The notes beneath the pieces were generated by a model. That model had not been told where the DNA came from. It saw nothing but the letters and a program-made list of their open reading frames with translations, and did not search any database. 64,000 nt of DNA, taken from contig CAXTVI010000008.1 in NCBI GenBank assembly GCA_964247695.1, positions 44,648-108,647 on the forward strand. The letters run 5' to 3'. The stretch comes from Lichenicoccus sp964247695 (GTDB lineage: Bacteria; Pseudomonadota; Alphaproteobacteria; Acetobacterales; Acetobacteraceae). The position numbers and the translations under genes are program-made. Below, in pieces: positions 45,058 through 53,152 of the stretch (its first letter is position 1; each line of letters begins with the position of its first letter).

Positions 45058-45720
45058 TCAACTTGTCGTGACCGAGTGCTGCAACGCAGTATCGATCGCC
45101 CGGCTGACCTCCTCGATGTCCGCCATGCCGTCGACATGAAACAGCAGCCCCTGGCGCGCATAGTGCGGCAGGATCGGCGCCGTCTCGCGCCGATAGGCTT
45201 CCAGCCGTGCCGTCACCGTCTCGCGCCTGTCGTCTGCGCGGCGGATGAAGTCGTGGCTGCCGCAGACGTCGCAGACGCCTTCGACCACCGGGCGCCTGAA
45301 GCTGTCGTGGTAGCCGGCGCCGCACTTGGCGCAGGTGTAGCGGCCGGCGATCCGATCCGCGAGCAGCGCCTCGTCCACATCGAGGGCCAGCGCCGCATCG
45401 ATCTTCAGGCCAAGCTCGTGCAGCATGGTGTCGAGCGCCGCGGCCTGTCCAACCGTGCGCGGAAACCCGTCCAGGATGAAGCCGTTCGCACAGTCCGCCT
45501 GCCGCACCCGGATACCCAACATGGCGATCAGCACCTCGTCGGGCACCAGGGCTCCGGAGGCCATGATCGCCTTCGCGCGGCGGCCGATCTCGCTGTCTGC
45601 GGCCACTTCGGCGCGGAGCATGTCGCCGGTCGAGATCTGCACGATCCCATGCAGCTGCTCCAGCCGCTTTGCCTGCGTGCCCTTGCCCGCGCCGGGCGGC
45701 CCCAGAAAGATCAGGTTCAC
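45058..45720 (-). CDS. adk: adenylate kinase
   Basis: Converts ATP + AMP to two ADP in the cytoplasm. The 220-residue long-form enzyme has the P-loop GPPGAGKGTQAKRL at residues 7-20, QISTGDMLRAEV, DGFPRTVGQA, and a lid with four cysteines (CAKCGAGYHD and CDVCGSHDF) that should bind zinc. Its ATG overlaps the secY stop by four bases (ATGA). The place between secY and rpsM is usual in Alphaproteobacteria. Confidence 0.97.
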   Translation of the reverse strand: MNLIFLGPPGAGKGTQAKRLEQLHGIVQISTGDMLRAEVAADSEIGRRAKAIMASGALVPDEVLIAMLGIRVRQADCANGFILDGFPRTVGQAAALDTMLHELGLKIDAALALDVDEALLADRIAGRYTCAKCGAGYHDSFRRPVVEGVCDVCGSHDFIRRADDRRETVTARLEAYRRETAPILPHYARQGLLFHVDGMADIEEVSRAIDTALQHSVTTS

Positions 45721-47066
45721 CGCGTCCTCACCCTGCCTCGCGACTTGCGTATCAGCCCCTCGTACTGGTGCGCCAGCAGGTGCGAGGTGATCTGGGCCCG
45801 CGTGTCCATCGCCACCGACACGATGATGATCAGGCTGGTTCCACCGAAGTAGAACGGCACGTTGTAGCGGCTGATCAGGATCTCAGGAAGCAGGCACACC
45901 ACCACCAGGTAGAGCGCACCGATGGTGGTGAGCCGGGTCAGGATCCGGTCGAGATAGGTGGCGGTGTTGGCACCCGGTCGGATGCCCGGCAGGAAGCCGC
46001 CCTGCTTGCGCAGGTTGTCCGCCGTCTCCTGCGGGTTGAAGGTCACCGCGGCGTAGAAATACGAGAAGAAGATGATCATCGCCGCATAGAGCAGCATATA
46101 GACCGGCTGCCCATGCGCGATCAGCCGGCCGATGGTGGCGAGCCAGCCATTGCCGCCACCGCTGGCGGCGAACCCCGAGATGGTGGCCGGGATCAGCAGC
46201 ACCGAGGAGGCGAAGATCGGCGGGATCACGCCGGACGTGTTCACCTTCAGCGGCATGTGGGTGCTGTCGCCGCCATACATGCGGCTGCCGACCTGGCGCT
46301 TCGGATACTGGATCGTCACGCGACGCTGCGCGGACTCCATGAACGTGATGAAGCCGATCACGCCCACCGCGATCAACAGGAAGATCGCGACGAACACCGG
46401 GGACAGCGCCCCGGTATAGCCGAGCTGCAGCATGGTCGCGAGCGCGTGCGGCAGGTTGGCGACGATGCCGGCGAAGATGATGAGGCTGATGCCGTTGCCG
46501 ACACCGCGCGCGGTGATCTGCTCGCCGAGCCACATCAGGAACATGGTGCCGCCGACCAGCGTGACCACGCAGGACAGCCGGAAGAACAGGCCGGGATCGA
46601 TCACGGCCGGCATGCCGTTGCGGCCGTGCATCGCCTCCAGCCCGACCGAGAAGCCGTATGCCTGGAACAGCGCGATGAACAGGGTCAGGTAGCGCGTGTA
46701 CTGGTTGAGCTTCTTGCGACCTTGCTCGCCCTCCTTCTTGAGGGTCTCGAGCGAGGGGATCGCCGACGACATCAGCTGCACGATGATCGAGGCGCTGATG
46801 TACGGCATGATGTTGAGGGCGAACACCGTGGCGCGCCCGAGCGCGCCTCCGGTGAACATGTCGAACATGCCCAGGATGCCGCCCTGGTGCTGCGCGAGAA
46901 GCTGGCCCATCACGGTGGCATCGATGCCTGGCACCGGAATGTAGGTCCCGATCCGGTACACGACGAGCGCACCGAGGGTGAACCAGATCCGCTTCCACAG
47001 CTCGGTCGCTTTGGAGAGCGCGCCGAAATTCAGATTTGCCGCAAGCTGCTCGGCCCCGGAGGCCAT
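45717..47066 (-). CDS. secY: preprotein translocase subunit SecY
   Basis: Core channel of the Sec translocon in the inner membrane, 449 residues with ten helices. Marks are RIGTYIPVPGIDATVMGQLL in helix 1, the plug region with GGALGRATVFALNIMPYISAS, TARGVGNGISLIIFAGIVA, and TFNPQETADNLRKQGGFLPG in the late cytoplasmic loop. ATG 47066 is chosen over a GTG five codons upstream because GGAG lies nine bases before it. A terminator-like hairpin stands between rplO and this gene. Confidence 0.97.
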   Translation of the reverse strand: MASGAEQLAANLNFGALSKATELWKRIWFTLGALVVYRIGTYIPVPGIDATVMGQLLAQHQGGILGMFDMFTGGALGRATVFALNIMPYISASIIVQLMSSAIPSLETLKKEGEQGRKKLNQYTRYLTLFIALFQAYGFSVGLEAMHGRNGMPAVIDPGLFFRLSCVVTLVGGTMFLMWLGEQITARGVGNGISLIIFAGIVANLPHALATMLQLGYTGALSPVFVAIFLLIAVGVIGFITFMESAQRRVTIQYPKRQVGSRMYGGDSTHMPLKVNTSGVIPPIFASSVLLIPATISGFAASGGGNGWLATIGRLIAHGQPVYMLLYAAMIIFFSYFYAAVTFNPQETADNLRKQGGFLPGIRPGANTATYLDRILTRLTTIGALYLVVVCLLPEILISRYNVPFYFGGTSLIIIVSVAMDTRAQITSHLLAHQYEGLIRKSRGRVRTR

Positions 47067-47122
47067 GCGCCCGTTCTCCACTTCTGTCGGACCCCAGGCC
47101 CGTATGCCCGTGTCCCGATCCT

Positions 47123-47153
47123 AAACAAACAGCGCCTCCTTGCGGAGACGCTG
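47123..47153 (-). terminator. terminator-like hairpin between rplO and secY
   Basis: On the minus strand CAGCG-T-CTCC and GGAG-G-CGCTG pair with one mismatch around GCAA (47153-47130), a 9-pair stem, directly followed by TTTGTTT (47129-47123). That is a good rho-independent terminator, 30 bases after the rplO stop and 57 before the secY start. It would reduce readthrough from ribosomal genes into secY-adk. Confidence 0.65.
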
Positions 47154-47183
47154 CTCAGTTGTAGCCCAGCCTTGTCGGGACGA

Positions 47184-47672
47184 CTACGCGTCCGCCGCGA
47201 CTTCGCCCTTGGGTGTCGCCACCTTGACGCTGCCGCCAGCTTTTTCCACCGCCGCGATCGCCGCCGCCGAGGCCCCCGCGACATCGACCGTCACCGCTCG
47301 GGTGATCTCGCCTCCGGCCAGCAGCCGGACGCCGGACCACTTGCCGCTGCCGATCAGGCCGGCCGCGCGCAGGCTCGCCTCGGTCACGGTCTGGCCAGCC
47401 TCGAGCTTGCCGTCGGCGATGGCCTTGTCCAGCGTGCCGAGATTGATCGGCGCATAGACCTTGCGGAAGATGTTGCGGAAGCCGCGCTTCGGCAATCGCC
47501 GGTAGATCGGCAGCTGGCCGCCCTCAAAGCCATTCAGCGACACGCCCTCGCGCGCCTTCTGGCCCTTCACGCCCTTGCCCGACGTCTTGCCCTTGCCGGA
47601 CCCGATGCCGCGCCCAAGGCGCTTCTTGCGGTAACGGGAACCCTCGTTATCGCGGAGTTGATTAAGGTCCAT
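47184..47672 (-). CDS. rplO: 50S ribosomal protein L15
   Basis: Large-subunit protein L15, 162 residues. The N-terminus MDLNQLRDNEGSRYRKKRLG, the glycine/lysine-rich RGIGSGKGKTSGKGVKGQKA and EGGQLPIYRRLPKRGF are diagnostic; the C-terminal core has ADGKLEAGQTVTEASLRAAG. It follows rpmD by two bases and is the last ribosomal gene before secY. Confidence 0.97.
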   Translation of the reverse strand: MDLNQLRDNEGSRYRKKRLGRGIGSGKGKTSGKGVKGQKAREGVSLNGFEGGQLPIYRRLPKRGFRNIFRKVYAPINLGTLDKAIADGKLEAGQTVTEASLRAAGLIGSGKWSGVRLLAGGEITRAVTVDVAGASAAAIAAVEKAGGSVKVATPKGEVAADA

Positions 47673-47674
47673 TG

Positions 47675-47905
47675 TCAGCCCTCCACCTTCACGAGGTGGG
47701 ATACCTTGCGGATCATGCCGCGCACCGACGCGGTATTCTCCAGTTCACGTGTCTTGCCCAGCTTGTTGAGCCCGAGCCCGATCAGCGTCGCCTGCTGACC
47801 AGGCTTCTGGCCGTTGCCCGAACCGACCTGGGTGATACGGATGCGCTCGCCCTTTGCATCCACCAGGGAGGCAAGGGTCGTCGTGGAGATCGGTGTCTCA
47901 GACAT
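47675..47905 (-). CDS. rpmD: 50S ribosomal protein L30, N-terminally extended
   Basis: L30, 76 residues. The core (IRITQVGSGNGQKPGQQATL, LGLNKLGKTRELENTASVRG, MIRKVSHLVKVEG) is normal, but about 15 extra residues (MSETPISTTTLASLVDA) precede it compared with the usual 58-62 residue protein. The ATG at 47905 lies eight bases inside the end of rpsE, so the extension uses overlapped sequence; no better internal start was seen. Confidence 0.95.
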   Translation of the reverse strand: MSETPISTTTLASLVDAKGERIRITQVGSGNGQKPGQQATLIGLGLNKLGKTRELENTASVRGMIRKVSHLVKVEG

Positions 47906-48485
47906 CGGCCGTCTCCAGCGCTGGTGCGCCGTCGCGCTTGCCCAGGATGTCCGACACCTTCTTGCCGCGACGCGCCGCCACCGAACGCGGGCTGGCGCAG
48001 CGCTCGAGCGCGTCGAAGGTCGCCTTGACCATGTTGTGCGGGTTGCGGCTGCCCAGCGACTTCGCCACCACGTCGCCGATGCCGAGGCTCTCGAACACCG
48101 CGCGCATAGGGCCGCCGGCGATGATGCCGGTGCCGGCTTCCGCCGACCGCAGCACCACATTGCCGGCGCCGTAATGGCCGGTGACGTCGTGATGGAGGGT
48201 GCGGCCCTCCTTCATCGGCACGCGGATCATCGTGCGCTTGGCCCGCTCGGTCGCCTTGCGGATCGCTTCTGGAACCTCGCGCGCCTTGCCGGCGCCGAAC
48301 CCGACCCGGCCCTTCTGGTCGCCGACCACCACCAGGGCAGCGAAGGCAAACCGACGTCCGCCCTTCACCACCTTGGCCACGCGGTTGATGGTGACCAGCT
48401 TGTCGATGAGGTCGTCGCCGTCGCGATCGCGATCGCGACCGCCCCGCCCACCGTCACGCCCACCTTCTCTCGGTTGATGTGCCAT
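47898..48485 (-). CDS. rpsE: 30S ribosomal protein S5
   Basis: S5, 195 residues, helps decoding accuracy and mRNA unwinding. The N-terminus is an unusual Gly/Arg/Asp-rich stretch (REGGRDGGRGGRDRDRDGDD) before the S5 core: LVTINRVAKVVKGGRRFAFA, GFGAGKAREVPEAIRKATER, GTGIIAGGPMRAVFESLGIG and SRNPHNMVKATFDAL. ATG 48485 has a perfect AAGGAGGT ribosome-binding site. The stop overlaps rpmD by eight bases. Confidence 0.97.
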   Translation of the reverse strand: MAHQPREGGRDGGRGGRDRDRDGDDLIDKLVTINRVAKVVKGGRRFAFAALVVVGDQKGRVGFGAGKAREVPEAIRKATERAKRTMIRVPMKEGRTLHHDVTGHYGAGNVVLRSAEAGTGIIAGGPMRAVFESLGIGDVVAKSLGSRNPHNMVKATFDALERCASPRSVAARRGKKVSDILGKRDGAPALETADV

Positions 48486-48499
48486 TCGAGAGACCTCCT

Positions 48500-48862
48500 T
48501 CAGAACGCGAGGCCGCCCTCGCGGGCTGCCTCCGCCAACGCCTTGACGCGTCCGTGGTACAGATAGGCGCCGCGATCGAACACGACGTTGCTGACACCGG
48601 CGGCGACCGCCCGCTCGGCGACCAGCTTGCCGACGGCTGACGCCGCATCGGAGTCCGCACCGGTCTTGAGCTGCTCGCGCAGCGCCTTGTCCAGCGATGA
48701 GGCGGCAGCCAGCGTGCGGCCGGCGACGTCGTCGATCACCTGGGCATAGATGTTCTTGCCCGAGCGGAACACCGACAGACGCGGGCGCCCGCCGGCCTTG
48801 CGGCGAAGCTGGTAGCGCAGGCGGATACGCCGGCGATCCCGCAGTTCCTGTTGCGTGCTCAT
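48500..48862 (-). CDS. rplR: 50S ribosomal protein L18
   Basis: L18 binds 5S rRNA. The 120-residue protein has RRRIRLRYQLRRKAGGRPRL, SVFRSGKNIYAQVIDD, AAVGKLVAERAVAAGVSNVV-type helices and FDRGAYLYHGRVKALAEAAR near the end. The start shares one base with the rplF stop, and rpsE follows 14 bases after. Confidence 0.96.
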   Translation of the reverse strand: MSTQQELRDRRRIRLRYQLRRKAGGRPRLSVFRSGKNIYAQVIDDVAGRTLAAASSLDKALREQLKTGADSDAASAVGKLVAERAVAAGVSNVVFDRGAYLYHGRVKALAEAAREGGLAF

Positions 48863-49395
48863 TACTTCTTCTTGCCTTCCTTGCGGCGGATGACTTCCGT
48901 GCTGTACCGCACGCCCTTGCCCTTGTACGGCTCGGGCGCCCGGAAATTGCGGATGTCCAGGGCAACCTGCCCGACCCGCTGCTTGTCCACGCCCTCGACG
49001 GTCACCGAGGTCGGACGCGGCGTGGTAATCTTGATGCCGGCCGGGATCGCATAGACGATGTCATGCGAGTAGCCGAGATTCATGACGAGGTTCGAGCCCT
49101 GCACCGAGGCCCGGTAGCCGGTGCCCTGGATCTCCAGCGTCTTGCTGTAGCCGGCCGAGACGCCCTTCACCATGGCGGCGACCAGCGCGCGGGTGGTGCC
49201 CCACATCATCCGCGACGGTGCCGCCTTGCTGCGCGGCACCACGGTGACGAGGTTGTCGGCGACCGTCGTCTCGACATGCTCGGACAACGGAAGCTTCAGC
49301 TCGCCGAGCTTGCCCTTCGCGGTCAGGATCCCGTTCACAATTGCGACCTGCACGCCTTGCGGGATCTCGACAGGGTATTTGCCTACACGTGACAT
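48862..49395 (-). CDS. rplF: 50S ribosomal protein L6
   Basis: L6, 177 residues, near the factor-binding site of the large subunit. It reads MSRVGKYPVEIPQGVQVAIV, GKLGELKLPLSEHV, LVAAMVKGVSAGYSKTLEIQ, GTGYRASVQGSNLVMNLGYS and GVDKQRVGQVALDIRNFRAP. ATG 49395 has GAGGGGGG just upstream; the open frame to 49461 is not conserved and overlaps rpsH. Confidence 0.97.
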   Translation of the reverse strand: MSRVGKYPVEIPQGVQVAIVNGILTAKGKLGELKLPLSEHVETTVADNLVTVVPRSKAAPSRMMWGTTRALVAAMVKGVSAGYSKTLEIQGTGYRASVQGSNLVMNLGYSHDIVYAIPAGIKITTPRPTSVTVEGVDKQRVGQVALDIRNFRAPEPYKGKGVRYSTEVIRRKEGKKK

Positions 49396-49405
49396 GATGC
49401 CCCCC

Positions 49406-49804
49406 TCAGAACACGCGGCACAGGACCTCGCCGCCAACATTGGCGGCGCGAGCCTCTGCATCGCTCAGGACGCCACGTGGCGTCGACAGAATGGAAACGC
49501 CCAGGCCGGCATAGACCCGCGGCAGCTCCTTGATCTTGGAATAGACGCGGCGCCCCGGCTTGGAGACCCGGTGGATCTCCTTGATGACGGGTTCGCCATC
49601 CGTGTATTTCAGCTCGATGCGCAGCTGGGCAATGCCTGGCCGCAGCTCCTCGGCCTTGAAGCCACGGATATAGCCCTCGCGGCGCAACGCCTCGAGCACG
49701 TTGGCGCGCAGCTTAGAAGCCGGCGCCACGCAACCGGCGTGACGCGCGCGTTGCGCATTGCGGATACGGGTGAGCATGTCACCCAGGGGATCGGACATCG
49801 ACAT
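49406..49804 (-). CDS. rpsH: 30S ribosomal protein S8
   Basis: S8, 132 residues, an early 16S rRNA binder that in other bacteria also represses the spc operon. Marks are MSDPLGDMLTRIRNAQRARH, LREGYIRGF-type region (LRREGYIRGFKAEEL), KIHRVSKPGRR-type region (EIHRVSKPGRRVYSK) and the end GLGVSILSTPRGVLSDAEAR, NVGGEVLCRVF. It follows rpsN by 12 bases. Confidence 0.97.
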   Translation of the reverse strand: MSMSDPLGDMLTRIRNAQRARHAGCVAPASKLRANVLEALRREGYIRGFKAEELRPGIAQLRIELKYTDGEPVIKEIHRVSKPGRRVYSKIKELPRVYAGLGVSILSTPRGVLSDAEARAANVGGEVLCRVF

Positions 49805-49816
49805 CGGTCTTCTCCC

Positions 49817-50122
49817 TTACCAGCTCGACTTGACCATGCCGGGGATCTGGCCACTGCTGGCGAGATCCCGCAGCGCGATGCGGCACAGCTCGAACTTGCG
49901 GTAGTTCGCGCGCGAACGGCCGGTCAGCTTGCAGCGCAGCTTGACGCGCACGCGCGCGCCGTTGCGCGGCAGCTCGGCCAGCTTCATCGACGCCTCGAAG
50001 CGATCCTCGACCGGCAACGTGCGGTCCATGATGATGTTCTTCAGTGCGAGGCGCTTGCCCTTGTCGCGCACCGACATTTGTGTCCGCTTCAGGTTGCGGT
50101 TGATGGCGGATGTCTTGGCCAT
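49817..50122 (-). CDS. rpsN: 30S ribosomal protein S14
   Basis: S14, 101 residues, the zinc-free long form: no CxxC pairs are present. The start MAKTSAINRNLKRTQMSVRD and the end LCRIALRDLASSGQIPGMVK are typical for Proteobacteria, with NGARVRVKLRCKLTGRSRAN in the middle. It lies between rplE and rpsH. Confidence 0.97.
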   Translation of the reverse strand: MAKTSAINRNLKRTQMSVRDKGKRLALKNIIMDRTLPVEDRFEASMKLAELPRNGARVRVKLRCKLTGRSRANYRKFELCRIALRDLASSGQIPGMVKSSW

Positions 50123-50212
50123 GCCTTGTTCTATCCTCCGGAACCTGCCGGGCCCGTCCCGGTGGTCTTCCTAAACAGTTTGATGGTCGAGCGACGAAGC
50201 AGCCGGATCGCC

Positions 50213-50785
50213 TCAGGTCGGCGAGAACGGCAGGTCGAAGCCCTTCAGCAGCGCCTTCGCCTCGGCGTCGGTCTTGGCGCTGGTCACAAAGATGATGTCC
50301 ATGCCGCGCACCTGGTCGACCTTGTCGTAGTTGATCTCCGGGAACACGATCTGCTCCTTCATGCCCATGGCGAAGTTGCCACGGCCATCGAAGCCCTTGT
50401 TCGCCGGCAGGCCGCGGAAGTCGCGCACGCGCGGCATCGCGATCGTCACCAGTCGGTCGAGGAACTCGTACATCCGGTTGCGGCGCAGGGTCACCTTGCA
50501 GCCGATCGGCAGACCCTCGCGGATCTTGAAGCCGGCGATCGCCTTCTTGGCCACCGTCTTTACCGGCTTCTGGCCGGCGATCAGCATCATCTCGGCGACC
50601 GCGGCATCAAGCTTCTTCTGGTCGCCGGCGGCCTCGCCGACACCCATGTTGATGACGATCTTCTCGAGATGCGGAACCTGCATCACGTTCTTGTAGCCGA
50701 ACTGCTCACGCAGGGCCGGGCGCAGCTCGCTCTCGTAGCGCTGCTGCATGCGCGGCTTGGCGCGGGTGGTCGTCGCGTCTGACAT
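50213..50785 (-). CDS. rplE: 50S ribosomal protein L5
   Basis: L5, 190 residues, binds 5S rRNA and P-site tRNA. It reads PALREQFGYKNVMQVPHLEK, IVINMGVGEAAGDQKKLD, KKAIAGFKIREGLPIGCKVT, FLDRLVTIAMPRVRDFRGL and a C-terminal MDIIFVTSAKTDAEAKALLK. ATG 50785 has GAGGAGG at a normal distance; upstream codons to 50848 overlap rplX and are not conserved. Confidence 0.97.
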   Translation of the reverse strand: MSDATTTRAKPRMQQRYESELRPALREQFGYKNVMQVPHLEKIVINMGVGEAAGDQKKLDAAVAEMMLIAGQKPVKTVAKKAIAGFKIREGLPIGCKVTLRRNRMYEFLDRLVTIAMPRVRDFRGLPANKGFDGRGNFAMGMKEQIVFPEINYDKVDQVRGMDIIFVTSAKTDAEAKALLKGFDLPFSPT

Positions 50786-50795
50786 GTCCGCCTCC

Positions 50796-51116
50796 TCAGC
50801 CTTCGATGATCTGGCCGGTCGCCTTGGCGACACGGACCTTGCGGCCATCGTCCAGCACCCGGAAGCCGACCTTGGTCGGCTTGCCGCTCTTGGGATCGAC
50901 CAGCTTCAGGTTCGACAGATCCACCGACGCCTCGCGCTCGATGATGCCGCCCTGGTCACCCGCGCCGCGCGGCTTGGTGTGGCGCTTGGCAATCGCGACG
51001 CCACGCACCAGCGCACGCTTCTCGGTGGTCAGTATGCTGAGCACCTCGCCCTGCTTGCCGCGATCTGAACCGGTGATGACGACCACCTGGTCGCCCTTGC
51101 GAATACGTGCCGCCAT
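50796..51116 (-). CDS. rplX: 50S ribosomal protein L24
   Basis: L24, 106 residues, an assembly-initiating protein of the large subunit. The KOW-type start MAARIRKGDQVVVITGSDRG KQG-continues into LSILTTEKRALVRGVAIAKR and PRGAGDQGGIIEREASVDLS, with KVGFRVLDDGRKVRVAKATG late. The start shares one base with the rplN stop. Confidence 0.97.
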   Translation of the reverse strand: MAARIRKGDQVVVITGSDRGKQGEVLSILTTEKRALVRGVAIAKRHTKPRGAGDQGGIIEREASVDLSNLKLVDPKSGKPTKVGFRVLDDGRKVRVAKATGQIIEG

Positions 51117-51484
51117 CAGATCACCTCCGGCGCCAGCGAGATGATCTTCATGAACTTGCGCGCGCGCAGCTCACGCACCACCGGCCCGAAGATGCGGGTG
51201 CCGATCGGCTCGGACTGCTTGTTGATCAGCACCGCCGCGTTGCGGTCGAAGCGGATCGCGCTGCCGTCGGCGCGGCGCACCGGGAACGAGGTGCGCACGA
51301 TCACCGCCTGGTGCACGTCGCCCTTCTTCACCTTGCCGCGCGGAATCGCCTCCTTGATGGAGACGACGATCACGTCGCCGACCGAGGCGGACCGCCGCTT
51401 CGAGCCGCCCAGCACTTTGATGCACTGCACCCGACGCGCACCGGAATTATCGGCGACGTCGAGGTTGGTTTCTACAATGATCAT
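51116..51484 (-). CDS. rplN: 50S ribosomal protein L14
   Basis: L14, 122 residues, at the subunit interface. It reads MIIVETNLDVADNSGARRVQ, CIKVLGGSKRRSASVGDVIV, KEAIPRGKVKKGDVHQAVIV, FDRNAAVLINKQSEPIGTRI and ends RKFMKIISLAPEVI. The second residues are II instead of the common IQ. Its ATG overlaps the rpsQ stop by four bases. Confidence 0.97.
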   Translation of the reverse strand: MIIVETNLDVADNSGARRVQCIKVLGGSKRRSASVGDVIVVSIKEAIPRGKVKKGDVHQAVIVRTSFPVRRADGSAIRFDRNAAVLINKQSEPIGTRIFGPVVRELRARKFMKIISLAPEVI

Positions 51485-51786
51485 GCCGGCCCCAGATGCT
51501 GCGCGGTTTCGACGACGGCGACCGCATCAGGCGGCGCCTCGCCCAGCGTCTCGCCGTTGCGCATCACCACCGTCCAGGTCTTGCGCTTGGAGATCGGCGG
51601 GCACTCGACGATGCGGACCGTGTCGCCGGTCTTGCAGAGATTCTCTTCGTCATGCGCCGCATACTTCTTCGAGCGACGGATGAACTTCTTGTACAGCGGG
51701 TGCATGATGCGACGATCGACCAGGACCGTAATGGTCTTGTCCATCTTGTCGCTCGTTACACGGCCCGTCAGGACGCGCCTCGGCAT
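51481..51786 (-). CDS. rpsQ: 30S ribosomal protein S17
   Basis: S17, 101 residues, binds the 5' domain of 16S rRNA. The core reads MPRRVLTGRVTSDKMDKTIT, RRIMHPLYKKFIRRSKKYAA, HDEENLCKTGDTVRIVECPP and ISKRKTWTVV. A C-terminal tail of about 20 residues (GEAPPDAVAVVETAQHLGPA) goes beyond the usual 80-residue protein. It overlaps rplN by four bases and follows rpmC by 13. Confidence 0.97.
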   Translation of the reverse strand: MPRRVLTGRVTSDKMDKTITVLVDRRIMHPLYKKFIRRSKKYAAHDEENLCKTGDTVRIVECPPISKRKTWTVVMRNGETLGEAPPDAVAVVETAQHLGPA

Positions 51787-51799
51787 CGCCCTACTCCTC

Positions 51800-52030
51800 T
51801 CAGGAATGCGCCGCAGGAGCAGTGGCGCCCGCGACTTTCTTCGAATGCACTATCGTCTTGATGCGCGCGATCTCGCGACGCACCTCTCGGGTGCGGCCCG
51901 CGCCCTCGTTCTGGCCGGTCGCACGCTGGAAGCGCAGGTTGAACTGCTCGCGCTTCAGGTCGAGAAGCTGCGCCTGCAGCTCGTCCGGTGTCTTTGCCCG
52001 CAGGTCGGCGGGCTTGCTTGCCTTCGCCAT
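51800..52030 (-). CDS. rpmC: 50S ribosomal protein L29
   Basis: L29, 76 residues, at the peptide exit. Two helices: PADLRAKTPDELQAQLLDLK, REQFNLRFQRATGQNEGAGR and TREVRREIARIKTIVHSKK, then an Ala-rich tail. ATG 52030 lies one base after the rplP stop codon. Upstream codons in the open frame belong to rplP shadow. Confidence 0.96.
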   Translation of the reverse strand: MAKASKPADLRAKTPDELQAQLLDLKREQFNLRFQRATGQNEGAGRTREVRREIARIKTIVHSKKVAGATAPAAHS

Positions 52031-52031
52031 A

Positions 52032-52448
52032 TCAGGCCTCCCCGAGCCGGGTAACGAACTTGGTCTTGATCGGCAGCTTGGCGGCCCCGAGTGCGAGCGC
52101 CTGCTTGGCAATCTCCGGCGAGACGCCGTCGATCTCGAACACGATGCGGCCCGGCTTCACCCGCGCCACCCAGAACTCCGGCGACCCCTTGCCGGAGCCC
52201 ATGCGGACCTCGGCCGGCTTGGTCGAGACCGGGACATCCGGGAAGATGCGGATCCAAACGCGGCCGGCGCGCTTCATCGCACGCGTGATGGCACGCCGCG
52301 ATGCCTCGATCTGGCGGGCCGTGATGCGCTCGGGCTCGAGCGCCTTCAGGCCGAAGGCACCGAAATTCAGGTCTGTGCCGCCCTTGGCCAGCCCGTGGAT
52401 GCGGCCCTTGTGAGCCTTGCGGTACTTGGTCCGCTTCGGAGAGAGCAT
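52032..52448 (-). CDS. rplP: 50S ribosomal protein L16
   Basis: L16, 138 residues, organises the A-site region of 23S rRNA. It has the invariant start MLSPKRTKYRKAHKGRIHGL, ITARQIEASRRAITRAMKRA, GRVWIRIFPDVPVSTKPAEV, RMGSGKGSPEFWVARVKPGR and ends KLPIKTKFVTRLGEA. It lies 23 bases after rpsC. Confidence 0.98.
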   Translation of the reverse strand: MLSPKRTKYRKAHKGRIHGLAKGGTDLNFGAFGLKALEPERITARQIEASRRAITRAMKRAGRVWIRIFPDVPVSTKPAEVRMGSGKGSPEFWVARVKPGRIVFEIDGVSPEIAKQALALGAAKLPIKTKFVTRLGEA

Positions 52449-52471
52449 GTCTTAGTTTCCTATCCCCGGAC

Positions 52472-53149
52472 TTAACGCTGCGGCGCCTGCTCGGCGGCAC
52501 GCCGATCCTGAGCCAGCGGGTCGTGCGCCAGGATCTCACCCTTGAAGATCCAGACCTTCACGCCGCACGTGCCGTACGTCGTCTTGGCGGTGGCGACCCC
52601 ATAATCGATGTCGGCGCGCAGCGTGTGCAGCGGCACCCGGCCCTCGCGATACCATTCAACCCGGGCGATCTCGGCGCCGCCGAGACGGCCGCCGCAATTG
52701 ATCCGGATGCCCTGGGCGCCAAGACGCATCGCCGACTGCACCGCACGCTTCATCGCACGGCGGAACGCCACACGACGCTCGAGCTGCTGGGCGATGTTCT
52801 CGGCAACCAGCTGCGCCTCGATCTCCGGCTTGCGGATCTCGACGATGTTCAGCGACACGTCCGACTTCGCCATGCGGGCGAGATCACGGCGCAGCACGTC
52901 GATGTCCTGGCCCTTCTTGCCGATCACCACGCCCGGACGCGCCGCATAGATCGTGACGCGCGGCTTCTTGGCCGGACGCTCGATTACCACGCGCGAGATC
53001 CCGGCACCGGCAAGGCGGCGCTTCAGGTGCGAGCGCAGCTTGAGATCCTCGTGCAGCAGCTTCGAGTAGTCGGCGCCGGCGTACCAGCGGCTGTCCCAGG
53101 TGCGGTTGATGCCGAGCCGCAGACCGATTGGATTGACCTTGTGACCCAT
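52472..53149 (-). CDS. rpsC: 30S ribosomal protein S3
   Basis: S3, 225 residues, forms the mRNA entry tunnel with S4 and S5. It reads MGHKVNPIGLRLGINRTWDS, the KH-domain loop ARPGVVIGKKGQDIDVLRRD, ENIAQQLERRVAFRRAMKRA, GAQGIRINCGGRLGGAEIAR and YGVATAKTTYGTCGVKVWIF. It follows rplV by three bases. Confidence 0.98.
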   Translation of the reverse strand: MGHKVNPIGLRLGINRTWDSRWYAGADYSKLLHEDLKLRSHLKRRLAGAGISRVVIERPAKKPRVTIYAARPGVVIGKKGQDIDVLRRDLARMAKSDVSLNIVEIRKPEIEAQLVAENIAQQLERRVAFRRAMKRAVQSAMRLGAQGIRINCGGRLGGAEIARVEWYREGRVPLHTLRADIDYGVATAKTTYGTCGVKVWIFKGEILAHDPLAQDRRAAEQAPQR

Positions 53150-53152
53150 GGT

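Noticed and set aside
45669..47798. 709-codon plus-strand open frame opposite secY
   Set aside because: Antisense to secY, rplO and adk; no recognisable motif.
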